A DNA stretch of 36,636 bases. It comes from Erysipelotrichia bacterium. Its GTDB lineage: Bacteria; Bacillota_I; Bacilli_A; Erysipelotrichales; Erysipelotrichaceae. The DNA lies in the NCBI GenBank assembly GCA_009916335.1, contig SAAR01000004.1, positions 1 to 36,636 on the forward strand, read 5' to 3'. Under the pieces are notes generated by a model. The model searched no databases. It saw nothing but the letters and a program-made list of their open reading frames with translations, and had not been told where the DNA came from. Shown here piece after piece: positions 32,841 to 36,636 of the stretch; the first letter of the stretch is position 1; each line of letters starts with the position of its first letter. The position numbers and the translations under genes were made by a program.

Positions 32841-35090
32841 ATGAAAAAACTTAGTATATTAATTACTTTTCACCAATATAAAAACTATCTAAAAGAGTGT
32901 TTTCATGCTCTTAAGGATAGTTCTTTTATTGATTTTGAACTCATTTTAGTGCTTGATCAAGTAAGTGAAAAGATAGAGGATTTAATTAAACAATATCAAG
33001 AGGTGTTTGATCTTAAAGTAGTTATCCTAAAGAATGGACATGGTGTTGCTGCTGCACGCAATGAAGTAATCAAGGCGGCTAGTGGCGAGTTTGTTTATTT
33101 TTTAGATAGTGATGACTACCTTTTAGAAGATACGTTAGCAAATATTCATGCTTGTTTAGATTCACAAGTGGATATTGTATATGGGACAATGAACAATACT
33201 TGGAATAATAAAGCAAACTATTTAGAAAAGAAGTTAAAGAAGTTGTCTGAACTTGATGAAGAAGAAATGCAGATGAAAGAGGATAATAGAGAAGCACGTA
33301 TTATGGAGTATGTGAGAGAAAATGTTCAGTATGGTGATGAACAAAAGATTCGTGGTATTTATCACTTAGTTAGAAAACGGAAAGGGTTTCGCTCCATAAC
33401 AGTGTTAGGAAATGCTTATCGTAAAGCATTTCTTGAAGAAAACAATCTTACCTTTGATGAATCGCTTATTTATTATAGTGATCTTCCTTTTCTTTTACAG
33501 GCATGCGAAATGGCAAAGACACTAGTGTATGCGAAAGAGGCTATTTATGTGAAAAGAAAACATAATGATCCTATCAATTATCCAGCGTTAAGACAAATAG
33601 AAGATGACAATCGCTTTTATGATAGAATGCAAGCGTTTGTTAGAAGTAGAGCTTTGCTTGATGATCAAGGATTAGTACGTTATTTACTAGATCGTAAGAT
33701 TATTACTTACTATTTATATAATTTTGCTAGAAGGCTTAGAAGAAGTGAAAATCCTTTATGGCGAAATGAATATTTTAATGCATTAAGTGATGTAGTGATT
33801 CATACTAGAGAAGATGTGTTGTTTAGATTAAAGCGTTGGCAAAGAAAAATGGTGGTTGCCTTACAAAACAAGGATTTAACAAAGGTATGGAAATTAGTGC
33901 GTTTCCGTTTAGCAAAAATTAAATTTAAAAAGATGTTAAAAAATAAGAATGTGTTTTATAAGTTAGCGTACTATCATATTTTCTTGAAGAAACCTTTATT
34001 AGATAATGTGATCGTGTTTGAAACATTTACAGGGAAAAACTATGCAGATAGCCCTAAATATATTTATGAGTATTTAGCTCAACATTATTCGAATCAATTT
34101 AAATTTGTGTGGGTATTGAACACAAAAACAAAACCAGCGTATGATGGGATTAAAGTTCGCCGTTTTTCCTTTCGTTATGCCTATTATCTAGCAAGAGCGA
34201 AATACTTAGTGTTTAATGCACGTCAACCTTTGTGGTTTAGAAAGCGTGAAGGACAAATATTTTTAGAAACATGGCATGGAACACCACTAAAATGTTTAGT
34301 GTTCGATCAAGAAGAAGTAACCGCTGCTTCACCAAAATATAAGAAAGAATTTTATAAGCAAAGAAAAGATTGGGATTATTTAATCTCGGCTAATGATTTT
34401 TCCACAGAAACATTAAAACGTTGTTTTATGTTTGAAGGGGAAATGCTTGCTTATGGCTATCCTCGTAATGATATTTTATACGCAGAAGATAAAGAGGAAA
34501 AGGCAATTGCAATTAAAAAGAAATTGAATATTCCTTTGGATAAAAAAACAATCCTGTATGCACCAACATGGCGTGATGATGAGTTTTATGGGAAAGGACA
34601 GTATAAATTTACGTTACGTTTAGATTTAGCTTTATTGCGTGAACGTTTAAAAGATGAATATGTGATTTTATTAAGAACGCATCAATATATTGCCGATGCA
34701 TTAGATATTAGTGGACTTGAAGGGTTTGCATATAATGTGAGCAAGTATGATGATATTTCTGAACTGTATTTGATTAGTGATATTTGTATTACTGATTATT
34801 CTAGTGTTTTCTTTGATTATGCGAATTTAAAAAGACCAATTTTATTTTATACGTATGATATTGAAAAGTATAAGAATCAGTTGCGTGGTTTCTATATTGA
34901 TATGGAAAAGGAAGTCCCTGGTCCCTTATTGTATACAAGTGAAGAAGTTGTGAAGGCAATTGAAAATATTGAACAGGTGAATGAGCAATATGCAAAACGC
35001 TATCAAGATTTTTATGATCGTTTCTGTCATTTAGATGATGGGAATGCATCAAAGAAAGTAGTGGAAAGAGTGTTTTTAAAGCAAAAGTAA
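32841..35090 (+). CDS. Fusion of GT2 glycosyltransferase and CDP-glycerol glycerophosphotransferase
   Basis: This 749-residue protein has an N-terminal GT2 domain (about 1-250) with LSILITFHQYKNYL and the metal motif DSDD (89-92), a basic linker (about 300-385), and a C-terminal TagF/TarF-type domain (about 388-749). The latter shows ETWHGTPLK, YAPTWRDD and ITDYSSVFFDYANLKRP, the CDP-glycerol transferase signature. One chain could add a sugar and glycerol phosphate units to a lipid-linked teichoic acid. It lies in an operon after tarD, 18 bases on. TagF proteins also have an N-terminal membrane-association region, but not a GT-A domain. Confidence 0.87.
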   Translation: MKKLSILITFHQYKNYLKECFHALKDSSFIDFELILVLDQVSEKIEDLIKQYQEVFDLKVVILKNGHGVAAARNEVIKAASGEFVYFLDSDDYLLEDTLANIHACLDSQVDIVYGTMNNTWNNKANYLEKKLKKLSELDEEEMQMKEDNREARIMEYVRENVQYGDEQKIRGIYHLVRKRKGFRSITVLGNAYRKAFLEENNLTFDESLIYYSDLPFLLQACEMAKTLVYAKEAIYVKRKHNDPINYPALRQIEDDNRFYDRMQAFVRSRALLDDQGLVRYLLDRKIITYYLYNFARRLRRSENPLWRNEYFNALSDVVIHTREDVLFRLKRWQRKMVVALQNKDLTKVWKLVRFRLAKIKFKKMLKNKNVFYKLAYYHIFLKKPLLDNVIVFETFTGKNYADSPKYIYEYLAQHYSNQFKFVWVLNTKTKPAYDGIKVRRFSFRYAYYLARAKYLVFNARQPLWFRKREGQIFLETWHGTPLKCLVFDQEEVTAASPKYKKEFYKQRKDWDYLISANDFSTETLKRCFMFEGEMLAYGYPRNDILYAEDKEEKAIAIKKKLNIPLDKKTILYAPTWRDDEFYGKGQYKFTLRLDLALLRERLKDEYVILLRTHQYIADALDISGLEGFAYNVSKYDDISELYLISDICITDYSSVFFDYANLKRPILFYTYDIEKYKNQLRGFYIDMEKEVPGPLLYTSEEVVKAIENIEQVNEQYAKRYQDFYDRFCHLDDGNASKKVVERVFLKQK

Positions 35091-35103
35091 AGGAGTGAAG
35101 AGC

Positions 35104-36288
35104 ATGGTAAATAAGATTAAGCAATGTTTAGGTAAAATAATTCGTTACTTATATAAAATAACGTATCGTTTGATTCCTTGTGATGATAAAACTATGCTCT
35201 TTATCTCGTTTCATGGAAAAGGGTTTTCTGATAATCCCAAAGCAATCTATTTGTATTTAAAACAACAGCAAGAATTTAGTGATTATAAATTTGTATGGGC
35301 GATTAAAAAGCACAAACAAAAACAGATTGAAATAGAAGGGGCAAAAATAATCGAGTATTTTAGTATTCCTTATTTCTTCTATTTAGCAAGAAGTAAATAT
35401 TGGATTGTGAATTGTAAATTACCTGCGTATGTACTGAAAAAGAAAACGCAGATTTATTTGCAGACGTGGCATGGAACCCCATTAAAACGTTTAGCACACG
35501 ATATTGAGGTGGATCGCAATACAACCTTTTATCGCTCTAAAATGTCGGCGGCTGAAATGTATCATACTTATGATGTCGATGTGGCAAAGTACAACTATAT
35601 GATTTCCCCTAATCCTTTTTGTACAAAAGTGTTTCAAAGTGCCTTTCAAATTAATCGTGAGCGTTTAATTGAAACAGGCTATCCGAGAAATGATATTTTA
35701 GTGAATACAAGTGAAAAACAAATTGAGAAGTTAAAAGCGAGTTATGGACTTCCTCGTGATAAAAAGGTGATCCTATATGCACCAACATGGCGTGATAACA
35801 CATATTGTGCAAAGGGATATACCTTTACTTTAAACGTTGACTTTAAAAAATGGCAAGAGCGTTTAGGCGATGAATATGTGGTTATCTTTAAACCGCATTA
35901 TCTAATTGTGAATGATTTTGATATGCGTGAATATGCAGGGTTTGTCTATGAAATCAGTGCCGAAAAAGATATTGCAGAACTATATTTAATCAGTGATATA
36001 CTAGTGAGTGATTATTCCAGTGTCTTTTTCGATTATGCTATCTTAAATCGACCTATTTACTTCTATATGTTTGATATGGTGGAATACGCTGAACAATTAC
36101 GAGGGTTTTATTTTGATATTCATCGTGAATTACCAGGGGAAGTTGTGGAAGAGGAAACAGCTTTATTGGACAAAATAGTGAGTAAACGTTATGATTATGA
36201 TAAATTAAAGAAGTTTAATGAACGCTTTAACCAATGGCATGATGGTACTTGTGCGAAAAAAGTAAGTGCGATACTCTTTAATCAGTAA
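35104..36288 (+). CDS. CDP-glycerol glycerophosphotransferase (TagF/TarF-like)
   Basis: This 394-residue protein is a second CDP-glycerol transferase, about the length of TarF/TagB. QTWHGTPLKRL, YAPTWRDN and VSDYSSVFFDYAILNRPIYFY are diagnostic, and a basic amphipathic N-terminus (MVNKIKQCLGKIIRYLYK) suits peripheral membrane binding. It is similar to the C-terminal half of the preceding fusion, probably by duplication. The start at 35104 is 8 bases from AAGGAG; the GTG at 35095 overlaps that site. It would extend or prime the glycerol-phosphate chain. Confidence 0.9.
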   Translation: MVNKIKQCLGKIIRYLYKITYRLIPCDDKTMLFISFHGKGFSDNPKAIYLYLKQQQEFSDYKFVWAIKKHKQKQIEIEGAKIIEYFSIPYFFYLARSKYWIVNCKLPAYVLKKKTQIYLQTWHGTPLKRLAHDIEVDRNTTFYRSKMSAAEMYHTYDVDVAKYNYMISPNPFCTKVFQSAFQINRERLIETGYPRNDILVNTSEKQIEKLKASYGLPRDKKVILYAPTWRDNTYCAKGYTFTLNVDFKKWQERLGDEYVVIFKPHYLIVNDFDMREYAGFVYEISAEKDIAELYLISDILVSDYSSVFFDYAILNRPIYFYMFDMVEYAEQLRGFYFDIHRELPGEVVEEETALLDKIVSKRYDYDKLKKFNERFNQWHDGTCAKKVSAILFNQ

Positions 36289-36305
36289 AGAAAGGAAAGG
36301 TGTGT

Positions 36306-36636
36306 ATGAAACTTAAAAAATTAATTGTCTTTTGTATTCTAAGTATTTGTCGCATCTTTTTAGTATTTACTAAAGTAGATGATCAAAAGATTACCTTTAT
36401 CTCCTTAGAGGCAGATCAGCTAATGGGTGATTTTAAAATCATTTCTGATGCATTAGAAAAACAAAACAAGTATCATTTAAATTATATTTTAGTGAAGTTT
36501 GAAAAAAGTTTAAAAGGGAATTTCGCATATTTTCTTTCTTGTATTAAACAACTATTTGCCATTAATACGAGTCGTTTAGTTATTTTAGACTATAATAATT
36601 ATGTTGTTTCTAATTTTAAACGTAACGAGGTAAAGG
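36306..36636 (+). CDS. Teichoic acid biosynthesis protein, CDP-glycerol transferase family (5' partial)
   Basis: The ATG at 36306 follows AGGAAAGG and the frame stays open to the window end (110 codons). It begins MKLKKLIVFCILSICRIF, a membrane-associating start, then KITFISLEADQLMGDFKIIS and SRLVILDYNNYVV, which resemble the N-terminal part of TagB-like CDP-glycerol transferases. The signature histidine and DYSS motifs would lie beyond the edge. Position in the operon supports this call. A related glycosyltransferase is possible. Confidence 0.6.
   Translation, partial: MKLKKLIVFCILSICRIFLVFTKVDDQKITFISLEADQLMGDFKIISDALEKQNKYHLNYILVKFEKSLKGNFAYFLSCIKQLFAINTSRLVILDYNNYVVSNFKRNEVK

Overview
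The window is AT-rich, densely coded chromosomal DNA from a low-GC Gram-positive bacterium (Bacillota). Evidence: strong AGGAGG ribosome binding sites, TTGACA/TATAAT promoters, a wall teichoic acid cluster of the TarG/TarH/TarD/TagF type, DUF3284, and a YrrN/YrrO-type U32 pair. The mix of PTS, NagB, RclA and teichoic acid genes would fit a gut Erysipelotrichia-like species. That placement is inference; no rRNA is present to test it.

Layout. (1) 1-3762: a PTS operon of the ascorbate (Ula) family, IIA tail, IIC, IIB, followed by a transketolase split into two genes, closed by a terminator. (2) 3900-5344: mannose-6-phosphate isomerase plus a DUF3284 protein. (3) 5478-6680: an orphan HipA-like kinase. 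(4) 6758-8874, minus strand: an rclA-trxA-hxlR redox operon with a near-consensus promoter and a candidate operator. (5) 9049-10737: an ACT-domain protein with its UPF0210 partner. (6) 10776-11669: a ROK kinase lacking the usual zinc cysteines. (7) 11670-12567: a gene-poor stretch with paired hairpins, a dead ATPase fragment, an array of five phased palindromes and a decayed ORF. (8) 12568-14367: a membrane diguanylate cyclase. (9) 14495-19559: a DesK/LuxR-type two-component system divergent from a three-gene ABC-2 exporter. (10) 19673-24365: a HAD phosphatase, the trhP1-trhP2 tRNA hydroxylation pair and proS. (11) 24502-30677: a PEPCK/HprK-like P-loop protein, an amidase, a BI-1 protein, a TtcA-like protein, NagB and a Cof-type HAD phosphatase. 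(12) 30829 to the end: a wall teichoic acid operon (tarG, tarH, tarD, a GT2-TagF fusion, a second CDP-glycerol transferase, and the start of a third related protein).

How it fits together. Sugar uptake and sugar-phosphate conversion (Ula-like PTS, transketolase, ManA, ROK kinase, NagB) sit near cell-envelope synthesis (amidase, teichoic acid). Stress and sensing genes (RclA operon, ABC exporter with its own sensor, diguanylate cyclase, HipA-like kinase) lie between them. No complete new multi-gene system is obvious. The least explained structures are the 40-bp-phased palindrome array at 11988-12169 that contains the promoter of a dead ATPase gene, the orphan HipA-like kinase, the PEPCK/HprK-like protein with paired palindromes upstream, and the helically phased repeats in front of the ABC exporter.
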